DNA from: Picochlorum sp. 'celeri' | Taxonomy: Eukaryota > Chlorophyta > Trebouxiophyceae | Reading direction: 5' to 3' | Assembly: GCA_010909725.1 (NCBI GenBank) | Contig: JAACMV010000003.1 | Coordinates: 62,001-126,000, forward strand | Length of the DNA stretch: 64,000 bases | Shown here: in pieces, positions 20,870-29,991 of the stretch | Layout of the letters: each line of letters starts with the position of its first letter | How positions within the stretch are numbered: the stretch's first letter is position 1 | Program-made: the position numbers and the translations under genes | Notes under the pieces: generated by a model | Told to the model about the DNA's origin: nothing | Seen by the model: the letters and a program-made list of their open reading frames with translations, nothing else | Databases searched by the model: none

Positions 20870-21473
20870 CTACATGTCCTCCGGCAGCAACGCTTCCGGG
20901 TCCTCCTCATCGGCAATTTTGACATCCTGGTCCTCTCCGTACTGAACGGACATATCCACCTGAAGCATACACATTTCGATACTGTCTTCATCGGTGATAT
21001 CTAGAGGGACGAATGCTACCATACTATAATCCTCCAGGAGACTGGCAACTGCTGCATTGAGTTTTTGAAACTTGTGACTGGATGTGGCATCCAGGCTGTC
21101 AAGCAATGACCGTCCATCCGGAATCACGAGCCCATCTTCATACATGGTGGCCTGTGCACCGAGTAGGTCAATCTTGGTGAGGACATTCACATGTGGTAGT
21201 TCCAGTTGCACCATGGAAGACAAGGCAGTCAGGCACCCAGCAATGTACTTTGATGCATCTTCTGTGAACTGCGCATCCAGACAGTAGACGCACCCAACAT
21301 GCCACCCATCGGCTCGAAGCTCTCGTATGATTGATTGAAATACAGACAAATGCGAGTACAGCTCTATTTGGCCGGGGCAGTCGAAAAATATGTAATCATC
21401 ATCCCCGTATGCAGAGAGTTGCTCGTGCAGCCATTCCTGCAAATTCTCCTCGAGATACTCCATGCAGTACAAT
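20870..21473 (-). pseudogene. 5'-truncated GPN-loop GTPase gene copy
   Basis: The unit 1 copy of the GTPase gene stops 6 nt inside the third exon, at the duplication junction. It therefore lacks exons 1 and 2, which carry the P-loop and the GPN motif, and its own promoter. The remaining frame is open and extends by chance a few codons across the junction to 21490, but without nucleotide-binding residues it cannot be a working GTPase. It sits directly behind the ENH1-like copy 1 on the same strand. Confidence 0.85.
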
Positions 21474-21894
21474 GGCCATGGCCATATCATGATGCCATGT
21501 CATATTAGGAGATATCTACATCGATGCGTCTACAGTACCATGCAAGTGTCTTCTATACATGTGCGACATGCGCCCATCTGTGCATGCAGGCATTCATGCA
21601 TCCACATTCTGACCCTCCCATGGACACACAGAGGAACCCGTACATGCAGCCTGCCTGCAGGGGATGAGGGCATTTTCTTGGATAGTCCAATTTCCGGAAG
21701 ATTCGCAAATTTTCGGGACCATGATATTATCTCTCACGTAGTATCGCTTTGTACATATAGGTTGTATATATTTACTGCTTTTTCCCTTGTACATACAATA
21801 GGGAGAGCAGTGGTCCGATACGGCTGGATACGTCACGCTCCCCGAGGGGGATAATACTGTATGCTGACGGGACGTCTTCGTATCCATATGCACG

Positions 21895-22921
21895 ATGGAA
21901 TATGACAATGGAAACGAATCATTGCCAGATTTGTCTCCTACATATCATGTGTTGAGAGAAATAGGTAGAGGGAATTTCGGTAACGTGGTCCTGGCCAGGG
22001 ATGTGGAACAGGATATGCTGGTGGCCATTAAATTACTGCAGCGTGGTCCTCGATTGGCAGCGAATAGAATTTATTGTGGGGCGAGAGATCTTGCATCACG
22101 GTTCTCTTCTGCATCCGTTTGTGATCACTCTGTACAGTGTGTTTCTGACTCGGGACTATGTTTGTATTGTCATGGAGTTGGCAGATCACGGGGATGTCTT
22201 TACACTGATGCGACGGAAAACCTCTTCTTCTTCTTCTGCTTCTTCATTAGGGATTGGTGAGGAAGGGGCGAGGTATCTGTTTCAACAGCTGATTATAGGT
22301 CTGGACTATGTCCACCGCAGTGGGGTGGCCAATAGGGATTTGAAATTAGAAAACCTTCTGCTTGCGCGGGCAACTGACCCAAGGCAGGCGTCCATGTTGA
22401 AGATTTGTGACTTTGGGTTTTCAAAACATGAGCAGAATAGCAGTGCGCGGTCTGGGGTGGGAACTCCCATGTACATGTCACCAGAGATTGTCATGGGAGG
22501 GTGCGGATACGATGCCAAAAAAGCAGACGTGTGGTCTGCTGGAGTGGTCTTGTACACGATGCTCGCTGGTTCCTACCCTTTTGATACAAAATCTCCGACG
22601 CAAGCTCAGGATGTCGTGCTGGGTCGATATATACCCTTGGGTGACTCAATCTCGTCAGAGGCACAGGACCTGGTTCGAATGATGTTGACACCCTCTCCAA
22701 AAGAACGGGCATCTGTTTCCGACATTATGCAGCATGAATGGTTCAAAAAAGGCTTGCCCGAGAATACAGATCAAATAAATTCAGTCTATCTGGCACGAAA
22801 TAAAGCCATCCCTGACGATGTTATTGAAAAAGTTGAGAAACTCATGGATGTCATTGGACGACCAGGACAGTGCAATGACGACACTGAGAATAGTCTTGCA
22901 TGTGTGTTTCATACACCATAG
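21895..22921 (+). pseudogene. SnRK2-like kinase, copy 2, frameshifted
   Basis: This is the unit 2 copy of the kinase gene. It matches copy 1 except for one inserted T in the run at about 22073-22075 (TTATTGTGG against TTATGTGG), which shifts the frame after Tyr60. The ATG-proximal frame ends at 22260. The kinase frame from codon 61 onward stays open to 22921 and is identical to copy 1, so no further damage has built up. Either the copy is a very young pseudogene or the base is a sequencing or assembly error; several nearby single-base indels in the same unit favour caution. Without an upstream ATG in the second frame, the product would lack the Gly-rich loop. Confidence 0.75.
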
Positions 22922-23064
22922 CCATCCTACTACTACTACTACTACTATGATTGATTGATTCATCTTTACGTTTTTACATCAGTTTTAATATTAGAGGAGA
23001 CTATGTATTTTCTGTCGTACAGACACCATTGATGATGATTCATATGGTGGGTACAGCACCAGCA

Positions 23065-23893
23065 TTAGGAAAGGCTCAGTCCAAGATATCCGAGAATGGC
23101 AACCCCAACAAGTCCTCCAATCACGGTGGCCAAGGTCCCCACATCCAGACCCGCTCCCTCCGTCTTTCCAGTGTCTGCATTAAACTTGACAAACCTTCTC
23201 TTTGGAGCATTGCACTGTGGGCACCTGTAATCTCCTGGGAGTTCATTGAATGGTGTCTCATCGCAATAGATGTATCCGCAGTCGATGCAGAGATGGGTGG
23301 CCCTCGCCTTCTGAGCTGCTGACAGTCGGCGACCAAACCTCGCTGGTGCTGGCTTCTTTGGAAGCCTCTTGACGTCCACTGACGTGTTGTCTCCCTTGAC
23401 AACCACAAACGTCACTGGAGATGGAGCAGCTTGGATGGCAGATCTGGTGAATCCTAGCTTATCGGATGGCCAAAGCTCATCTCCAAAGAATGAAGACGTG
23501 TAGATGACTGTGTCTCCCGCCTGGATACCAGCCTTTGCGGCATTGCCAGATGCTGACTTGACTTTGAGTCCATTCTTTCCCTGGCTCAGCTGAAGACCGA
23601 GTGGCTTATCGACATCCACCTGCAGACAACAGTATGATGCATCTGTATATACATCAGATATAAGAAAATCAGACATCACGCACCTGAATCTGCTTCGCTG
23701 CAGCCTTCTTGGCAGTGACAGTCACTGCGCGACGAGCACTCATTGCTGCGACACGAGGTGACCTTCTGATGGAGGTATCAAGGGAAGTTCCAGCCATGAA
23801 TGAAGAACTTGGTGATTTCTGGGGCATGCATTGCCTGGTAGATGACACATTCTGTGCAGCCACTATGCGAGTGGTTCTCGTAGCCATTGCCAT
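23065..23893 (-). CDS. ENH1: PDZ-rubredoxin protein, ENH1-like (copy 2)
   Basis: The duplicate of the ENH1-like gene at a constant 3173-bp offset. Exon 1 is 23893-23684, the intron 23620-23683 and exon 2 23619-23065. The translated sequence is identical to copy 1: transit peptide, PDZ domain, rubredoxin CxxC pairs and C-terminal membrane helix are all kept. The promoter and 3' region are duplicated as well, so both copies should be expressed if the duplication is real. Confidence 0.88.
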
Positions 23894-24042
23894 GTCGGTA
23901 CGCGTGTCTTTTCGATATCGCTGTGGATATATGATTTTCAATAAATATATTTCAATAATCGACGATGTAACGGACCCACGTCCCCAATGATCGTGATCTT
24001 CCATGCCATGCCGAATTCATCAGAGAGATATCGTGCGATATC

Positions 24043-25003
24043 CTACATGTCCTCCGGCAGCAACGCTTCCGGGTCCTCCTCATCGGCAATTTTGACATCC
24101 TGGTCCTCTCCGTACTGAACGGACATATCCACCTGAAGCATACACATTTCGATACTGTCTTCATCGGTGATATCTAGAGGGACGAATGCTACCATACTAT
24201 AATCCTCCAGGAGACTGGCAACTGCTGCATTGAGTTTTTGAAACTTGTGACTGGATGTGGCATCCAGGCTGTCAAGCAATGACCGTCCATCCGGAATCAC
24301 GAGCCCATCTTCATACATGGTGGCCTGTGCACCGAGTAGGTCAATCTTGGTGAGGACATTCACATGTGGTAGTTCCAGTTGCACCATGGAAGACAAGGCA
24401 GTCAGGCACCCAGCAATGTACTTTGATGCATCTTCTGTGAACTGCGCATCCAGACAGTAGACGCACCCAACATGCCACCCATCGGCTCGAAGCTCTCGTA
24501 TGATTGATTGAAATACAGACAAATGCGAGTACAGCTCTATTTGGCCGGGGCAGTCGAAAAATATGTAATCATCATCCCCGTATGCAGAGAGTTGCTCGTG
24601 CAGCCATTCCTGCAAATTCTCCTCGAGATACTCCATGCAGTACAATAGGCCCCTGATATACGCATAGATAAATAGGATTTAGATATAGACATGGTGCCGA
24701 AACGGAAAAAGAAGCACGCACCCATTGGGCCCGAGGTCCAATTCATCCATGGCCTCGTCTAGAGAAATAAGCTCTCTCACATCTATGGACACTGGGTAGT
24801 TGAATACCTCAGCAGCAGGATCTACACACACGCAGTCCACTCACAGTCAGTCTACACGTTGATATGCATCCATAGGTATCATACGCACCAAGGTTGGCGA
24901 GGTGAAGCGACCTTCCAGAAGAGTCACAAAACTGCTTCATAGTCTCACAAAACGTGGACTTTCCACTCCCTGCTGGCCCTATCACCAACTGTGCGAATTT
25001 CAT
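24043..25003 (-). CDS. GPN3: GPN-loop GTPase, GPN3-like
   Basis: GPN GTPases help assemble and import RNA polymerase II. Three exons, 25003-24889, 24821-24722 and 24652-24043, with introns of 67 and 69 nt (both donors GTGCGT), give 274 residues. The P-loop is GPAGSGKST (9-17). The first junction restores NLDPAAEVFNYPVSIDVREL and the second restores the family motif LGPNGGLLYCMEYL, with GPN at 69-71. DCPGQIEL is the G3 motif and TKIDLL matches the NKxD position. Length fits GPN3 (about 280) better than GPN1; GPN2 is not excluded. The third exon was duplicated without the first two. The upstream side is divergent from the RCC1 gene. Confidence 0.87.
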
Positions 25004-25279
25004 TGTACTACCAAACAAATTATTCCATTTTGTATTCAGTCATCCCATTGCATGCACCTTTACTGTAATGCATTGCTTCTTCTCGTTTGGAGATCTCCAT
25101 GTTTGGAGATCCAGGCACATCGAAGTTATCGGAAACCACATATCAGGCAATGGCTGCATTAATTCAGTTAATCAGTATTTGCTCTGATATTTGCGTGTCG
25201 TGTCGTTATCTGTAAACGACACGGCGTGATAGTATTCACTGATTCGTTTGCTGACGAATGTGTGGTAATTCCGAACACC

Positions 25280-26989
25280 ATGTTATCCTCTCAGGTGAAA
25301 GAAACGGGGAAGAGATGTATAGGAACTAGGTCCATGTCTTTGGTGGCGTGGGGTGTGAATAGGTGGGGGGAGTGTGGGGTATCTTCGATGAAGCCGGTAT
25401 TGGAGGTACCCGAGGAAGTTGGGGGTGTGAGGGGGGAAGGCATTGCGGATATGTGCACAGGAGTTTCTCATAGCCTGGTTGTTAGCGAGGAAGGACATGT
25501 GTATTCGTTCGGGAAAGGGTCTTGTGGAGAGCTCGGTACTGGAAGATTGGACCCTGTGTTTACAGCAGCACGGGTGGAGCATTTGGTGGGGAGTCATCGG
25601 ATTGTGTCTGCGAGCGTGGGGCCCACGCATTCGTTTTATCTGAATGAAAAAGGTCGTATATTGGCGGCAGGTAAATACATGCGATCGAATCATTCTGTAT
25701 GGAGTCATCAGCAGGATGAGGATGGGCAGCCTGGAGATGGTATGGGGGATGAGGAGGATTTGGCTCAGATGTTGTTGCAGGACGAGGGGAATAGGGTACG
25801 AGGCTCTTTATTCGAAGCACATCATCATATCAGGAATGAGGGGTCACGTTTGCGCGTGGATGCATACGGGAATTTTGTCAAGGAGGGTCGGGGTAGGGCA
25901 CATTCTACCCCGGTTGCTGCAGCTCAGGAGCCGAACTGGGGTTCTATGCACTTTGTGCCGTTTATTGATCATCGGAGTCGTTCGTTAGAGATTCAGAATT
26001 CAAAATATATGCTACCAGAGCCCTTGAAGAAGATGTCAGATGCACTCAGTGCGAGTAAATTGTGGGATGATCACATGTCTGGGGAGAATGCTACAGACTC
26101 TGTTAGTCTGCCGACGTTATTAGGAGGGGGAGCTGGTCTGATGGGGAGCATTGTGAGCGCTGGATCGAGGCAGATATTTGCTTCGAGGATGAAGGGAATA
26201 GCATCCTGTTCGGTGAGTGGGCAGTCCATTGCTATTGATGAGAGCAATATGCCAGTGATGATTGAGCCTTTGAGAATAGGTTTGCATGCATTCGAAAGGA
26301 CGGGCGTGCCTGCGTCTTGGGCGCAGGGGTCGTACCCTAGTTCGATTGTTTTGGATGCGGTCAGGGATAATGGCGGGGCTGTCAAGGCTGGCATAGGAGA
26401 ACATTACAGCTGTGTGCTGACATCGAATGGTCGGGTGGTCGTGTGGTGGAATAACGTGGTTCATTCGAACAGCAAGCAAGACGATTCTATTATAGTTAGA
26501 AAAGGATCCCGGGCATTTTATGTGAAAGGGAAAACGATGGTTACAGTAGTGGATAGTCTCCCCCCCTTGGTTGACATGTCTGCATCGAATGGGAGCATAT
26601 GCATGAGTGATGGGACATCAGTGTGGAGGTTGAACATTCCTTCTGCATCTCCGATAGACTCACTTGAAGATCCGGTTCGAGAAATGACAACAAAAGACGT
26701 AGGGATTACAAAAATGGTTGCTGGACCTCGTTCCACAGCAGTGATTACGGGTAATGGAAAGCTGTGGCTGTGGGGAACTATTCTTTCTCCTCAGGAACTT
26801 GAAAAGGAAAAGCATGCCGCTGAAACACAAGGATATGGCCACTGGAGCTTTAGCAGCACGGATGATTCGAGTCGAGAGTCATCGTGGGCTGGACTGGGAG
26901 GGAGCCCCACACCAACCGAGGTCCCAGGATTGCATGGTGTGTCCGATGTCTCATTGGGAACGAAACACGCCCTTGCAGTTGTTGTGTGA
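25280..26989 (+). CDS. RCC1-repeat protein
   Basis: 569 residues from the ATG at 25280; an in-frame ATG at 25334 (MSLVAWG) is a good alternative because the first repeat begins there. RCC1-type blades are visible: LVAWGVNRWGECG, CTGVSHSLVVSEEGHVYSFGKGSCGELGTG, SVGPTHSFYLNEKGRILAAG, then, after an irregular central insert of about 200 residues, IGEHYSCVLTSNGRVVVWW, ATNGNGKLWLWG-type sequence (AVITGNGKLWLWG) and SLGTKHALAVVV at the end. The seven-bladed fold is used both in Ran exchange factors and in many unrelated proteins. With such a large insert I cannot call it a Ran GEF. Confidence 0.75.
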   Translation: MLSSQVKETGKRCIGTRSMSLVAWGVNRWGECGVSSMKPVLEVPEEVGGVRGEGIADMCTGVSHSLVVSEEGHVYSFGKGSCGELGTGRLDPVFTAARVEHLVGSHRIVSASVGPTHSFYLNEKGRILAAGKYMRSNHSVWSHQQDEDGQPGDGMGDEEDLAQMLLQDEGNRVRGSLFEAHHHIRNEGSRLRVDAYGNFVKEGRGRAHSTPVAAAQEPNWGSMHFVPFIDHRSRSLEIQNSKYMLPEPLKKMSDALSASKLWDDHMSGENATDSVSLPTLLGGGAGLMGSIVSAGSRQIFASRMKGIASCSVSGQSIAIDESNMPVMIEPLRIGLHAFERTGVPASWAQGSYPSSIVLDAVRDNGGAVKAGIGEHYSCVLTSNGRVVVWWNNVVHSNSKQDDSIIVRKGSRAFYVKGKTMVTVVDSLPPLVDMSASNGSICMSDGTSVWRLNIPSASPIDSLEDPVREMTTKDVGITKMVAGPRSTAVITGNGKLWLWGTILSPQELEKEKHAAETQGYGHWSFSSTDDSSRESSWAGLGGSPTPTEVPGLHGVSDVSLGTKHALAVVV

Positions 26990-27091
26990 TTGATTAAACA
27001 TGTATATTACATATTGTACATTATCATCAAAAGATTCATCACTTTCATCATCATAGAATTCATTGTCGATTCTTCATCACCAAAACATGAA

Positions 27092-27802
27092 TTACTCCTC
27101 AGAACGCATGATATTCTTCAGAGCTGATACCTGATTCAAGATACCATTCGCCTTCATGGAAAGAGAGTCCATATCAGATGTATTCTTCTCGTAATCTTCA
27201 GCCAAGGTTGCAGTCTCACGCTCGATAGTCTGCAACTGCTCCTCAACTCCTTGGCGGTTCTCATCAGTCTTGATCTTGGAAACATCGGTTTGAAGCAGAG
27301 GTATTTCCGCATTCTCGAGCTCATTAATCACATCAGACACATTCGATGCGTCACAGACAATGTCGATCGACTCTTGTGGACCAGAATAGGCATGGGCATC
27401 CCCTGCAAAACATACCACCGCGGTGAACCGTGTCGGAGACAAAGCGTAGTAGGGTTTACAATGCACCGCGCGGAATCACTCTAGTACAACAATAGAAGTA
27501 GTTATTAAGATAATTTACTGCCGACGCACCTGCCATATACGTCACTGGAGACGCAAACAAGGCTACCGAAGCCAGAGCTGCTCCAACCTTGGACAGGACC
27601 GTCTGCATCCAAAACACACGCATCAGTCCCCCTGTATCACCACACAAAGATCGTTTGGACTCATAAGAAGACATACCTTGCCATCCAGGGCTTCTTGCTT
27701 GGATGCATACACTCGCACAGCCCGCTGTGGAGTCGTGTTGACTCTGCTGGCAACACGAGACCAACGAGCACCGTTGGTGGACATGGATACTGTTTGCATC
27801 AT
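27092..27802 (-). CDS. Predicted thylakoid-lumen protein, unknown function
   Basis: Three exons, 27802-27677, 27602-27530 and 27402-27092, with introns of 74 nt and 127 nt (the longest in the window), give 169 residues. The N-terminal half looks like a bipartite plastid import signal: a basic, Ser/Thr-rich stretch (SRVASRVNTTPQRAVRVYAS), then a hydrophobic lumenal signal (GAALASVALFASPVTYMAG) ending before DAHAYSG, with an Ala-x-Ala-like cleavage context. The mature part of about 100 residues is acidic and helical, with heptads (QLQTIERETATLAEDYEKN). I do not recognise the family; it could be a PsbQ-like or other small four-helix lumenal protein. The promoter side holds a 12-bp palindrome about 120 nt upstream of the ATG. 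Confidence 0.65.
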
Positions 27803-28253
27803 TGGTATCACGCGTATCTTTCTTGTTTCCCTTGATTGATTGATTGATAGATGGTGTGCTTGACAAATTTGTATGCTATAATTTTTCTACTACCTCGGCA
27901 TGAGAGATCTACTACTACTACCCACCGGTGGGTTTCTAGAAATGGCTGCCACGTGGATCGGGCGCCCCTCAGGCAACATTGCCCCTCCAAGGAAGATTAA
28001 TCTTCTTCTTATCAGAATCATCGTCCAAACGCATATATAACTGAATAAATTGAATAGAGTTTGCCCTGTTTATGCAAACTCTTGTAAGCATTCGATGCAT
28101 GCCTTCCCACCTGTCAAACACCGAATGGCCACAACTGTGTGCTTGATACTCGCTCCAGAGGGATCTTTCATATTATATGAAAATATAGATTGAACAGGAA
28201 TACTTATGGGCGAAGCAGATGATCGAGTGACGACAGGGGGCGTTCAGTAACGA
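27803..28253. other. Divergent promoter region
   Basis: The 451 bp between the lumenal-protein gene (minus) and snurportin (plus). It contains the 12-bp palindrome, a CACGTG, and a TATA-like CATATATAAC at about 28032-28041. No coding signal is seen. Confidence 0.5.
27921..27932. promoter_or_regulatory. Palindrome CCCACCGGTGGG in a divergent promoter
   Basis: A perfect 12-bp palindrome followed by TTT, lying 119 nt upstream of the ATG at 27802. The same palindrome core plus TTT occurs in the NDUFS5 / WD40 promoter at 62977-62991. A CACGTG core (G-box-like) is close by at about 27950-27955. A binding site for a dimeric transcription factor is an inference. Confidence 0.5.
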
Positions 28254-29462
28254 ATGAAGAAGAGACCGCATCCTCGGGAATTGGAGGTTCATTTTCAAAG
28301 GAAGCGGAGGGAAGAGTATCTAAGTAAGCAGAGTGAGCGACGGAGTACCTTGTTGGATGTGCTGCGAGAGTCAAGGAGCCATGTGCCAGCTACGGTAGGG
28401 GGCCATCAGCCTACGGCTGCTACAGATGTTTCATCAGGAAGGAGGAATGCATCTGAAGCGATGCGAGCGTTTTGGGCCTCTCAGTTCATGGTTCCAGAGT
28501 GGATGGTGGATGTCCCACTGGATATTGGGACCCACTGGTTTGTTATGGCGAGGCCAGAGGGGCAACGGTGCCTTGTTGTCCTCTCTCAAGGGCGCATCAC
28601 CATCAGAAATAAAGCTGGTGCGGTTGTTGAAACGCTTGATGCGCATGATGTAGGGTGGGCTCGTCTCATGCCCCAGAAGGAATCCATCCTTGACTGCATA
28701 TTGCAAAAGAAGGTCTTGTATGTGGTTGATGTGCTGTGTTGGGGGGGACACGAACTTTTCGACTGCACTGCAGAATTTAGAATGTATTGGAAATTATCTA
28801 CAATGTCTCAGGCGATGCAGGACGTTCAGCCTGATGTGAACGCCCAGTATGATATTGTGCTGCTTGAGCATCATACGGCAGATCCCACTGGGATACGGTG
28901 TGCTTGGGGCAAAGAGAACGTGCCTTTTATGCGTGATGGTCTGATCTTTCTACACAAGAGTTCCTGCTACCAAGGAGGGCAGTGCCCTTTAATGCTCACA
29001 TGGAAGGATGGGCATACAAGCAGGTATTGCATAGATACTGATTCATCTGGGATCCCCTTGGAAGAGCAGCATGTCATCCTTTCATACGGGGGTGATAGTG
29101 CGCTGCAAACAGGGGACGACGTTCCAATGACGGTGGCATCCTTGCCATCGTCTTTTGAACAAGCGAATGCGCATCTTCTGAAACCTGGCCAGCTCTTCAG
29201 ATGCACGCTCCAGCCCAATGGCATTCACCTAACCCCAGGGGGTGATATTTGGTTATCATTAGAATTCCACGGTACAGCCAACCGACGGAGGAAGCGGGCA
29301 GATACAATATCCAAGATAATATTTCAGAACATGGCTCGCCATACTCCTTTGACCATTGACACAATTCTGGAAATCTCCCGGCAGTCAACTGAGCATGCCA
29401 TGGAGGATGCCAACGATACTGGTTTGCAGAGTATAGGGACCACTCGTGGCGTGAACCCATAA
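28254..29462 (+). CDS. SNUPN: Snurportin-1-like m3G-cap import adaptor
   Basis: Snurportin-1 binds the trimethylguanosine cap of spliceosomal snRNPs and importin-beta to carry them into the nucleus. This single-exon gene encodes 402 residues. The N terminus is short, basic and helical, like the importin-beta-binding region (HPRELEVHFQRKRREEYLS). The cap-binding domain shows VPEWMVDVPLDIGTHWFVMARPEGQRCLVV, then ILDCILQKKVLYVVDVLCWGG, FDCTAEFRMYWK and MRDGLIFLHKSSCYQGGQCPLMLTWK. These are the conserved blocks of the family, with the Trp residues that stack on the cap. The frame has an ATG just after a stop, so the start is secure. Confidence 0.88.
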   Translation: MKKRPHPRELEVHFQRKRREEYLSKQSERRSTLLDVLRESRSHVPATVGGHQPTAATDVSSGRRNASEAMRAFWASQFMVPEWMVDVPLDIGTHWFVMARPEGQRCLVVLSQGRITIRNKAGAVVETLDAHDVGWARLMPQKESILDCILQKKVLYVVDVLCWGGHELFDCTAEFRMYWKLSTMSQAMQDVQPDVNAQYDIVLLEHHTADPTGIRCAWGKENVPFMRDGLIFLHKSSCYQGGQCPLMLTWKDGHTSRYCIDTDSSGIPLEEQHVILSYGGDSALQTGDDVPMTVASLPSSFEQANAHLLKPGQLFRCTLQPNGIHLTPGGDIWLSLEFHGTANRRRKRADTISKIIFQNMARHTPLTIDTILEISRQSTEHAMEDANDTGLQSIGTTRGVNP

Positions 29463-29991
29463 CAAGGTATGAATGCATATGCAAGGTTCTGGTTCAATAT
29501 CTGAATGATAAAAACAAGTCGTTTTCACAACCACACTGAGGTTAGTATCTTTGTGATGAGAAACCACTATACCCAGCTCTTTGACAGATATTGCATTCTT
29601 GTCGACTCTCTCTATGAACTACCGCAATGTATGACAACTATCTAGAGTTCTATGTTTGTGATCTGCAGGCCCCTGGGACCATTAATTAAATTTGCCAATA
29701 TTGGCACAACACCAAGTACTTGAGAGAATTCTAATGCTGCTGGGCTCCATGCATGGACATGAAGAATGCTTTGATCAGCTGGTCAACGACTGTATAGTCC
29801 AATAATATTAATTAAAAAGTATCTGGTATTTGTAAATTATTACGACATACCCTGTAAGACTACGGATTACAAAGATTGGAATTCAAGTCTTTGAGTTTTA
29901 GCGACAGTGCACTGTTTTTGGAAGAGAAAGGGCGCACGATGCATTTTAGTTGATTAATTTGTATTAAACGGATCGTATACAGTAGCGTTTC
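29463..29991. other. Intergenic region, 529 bp
   Basis: It lies between snurportin and TRS120, both on the plus strand. It is AT-rich, with TTAATTAAATTT and AATATTAATTAAAAAG stretches. I see no ORF of note, RNA gene or repeat in it. Confidence 0.5.

Larger units (their letters stand above)
18301..21470. repeat. Tandem duplication, unit 1 (3170 bp)
   Basis: This unit repeats directly as 21471-24643. It holds the intact kinase gene, an intact ENH1-like gene and the 3' exon of the GPN-loop GTPase gene. The offset is 3170 bp at the start, 3172 at the kinase ATG and 3173 from the middle of the kinase gene onward, so the copies differ by a handful of single-base indels in the first 600 bp. The last 2.5 kb show a constant offset and identical translations. 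The units join through a 3-bp microhomology (AAT). The left edge coincides with the 3' end of the hAT-like element. Confidence 0.93.
21471..24643. repeat. Tandem duplication, unit 2 (3173 bp)
   Basis: The second direct copy of the unit that starts at 18301. Its right end continues into single-copy sequence (AAT, then AGGCCCCTGATATACG) that carries the remaining exons of the GTPase gene, so this is the copy attached to the original right flank. Five or six indel differences from unit 1 cluster at 21653-21740 and one more is at about 22074. Confidence 0.93.

Noticed and set aside
25080..25120. Direct repeat TTTGGAGATC upstream of the RCC1 gene as a regulatory array
   Set aside because: Only two short copies occur and nothing similar is seen elsewhere.
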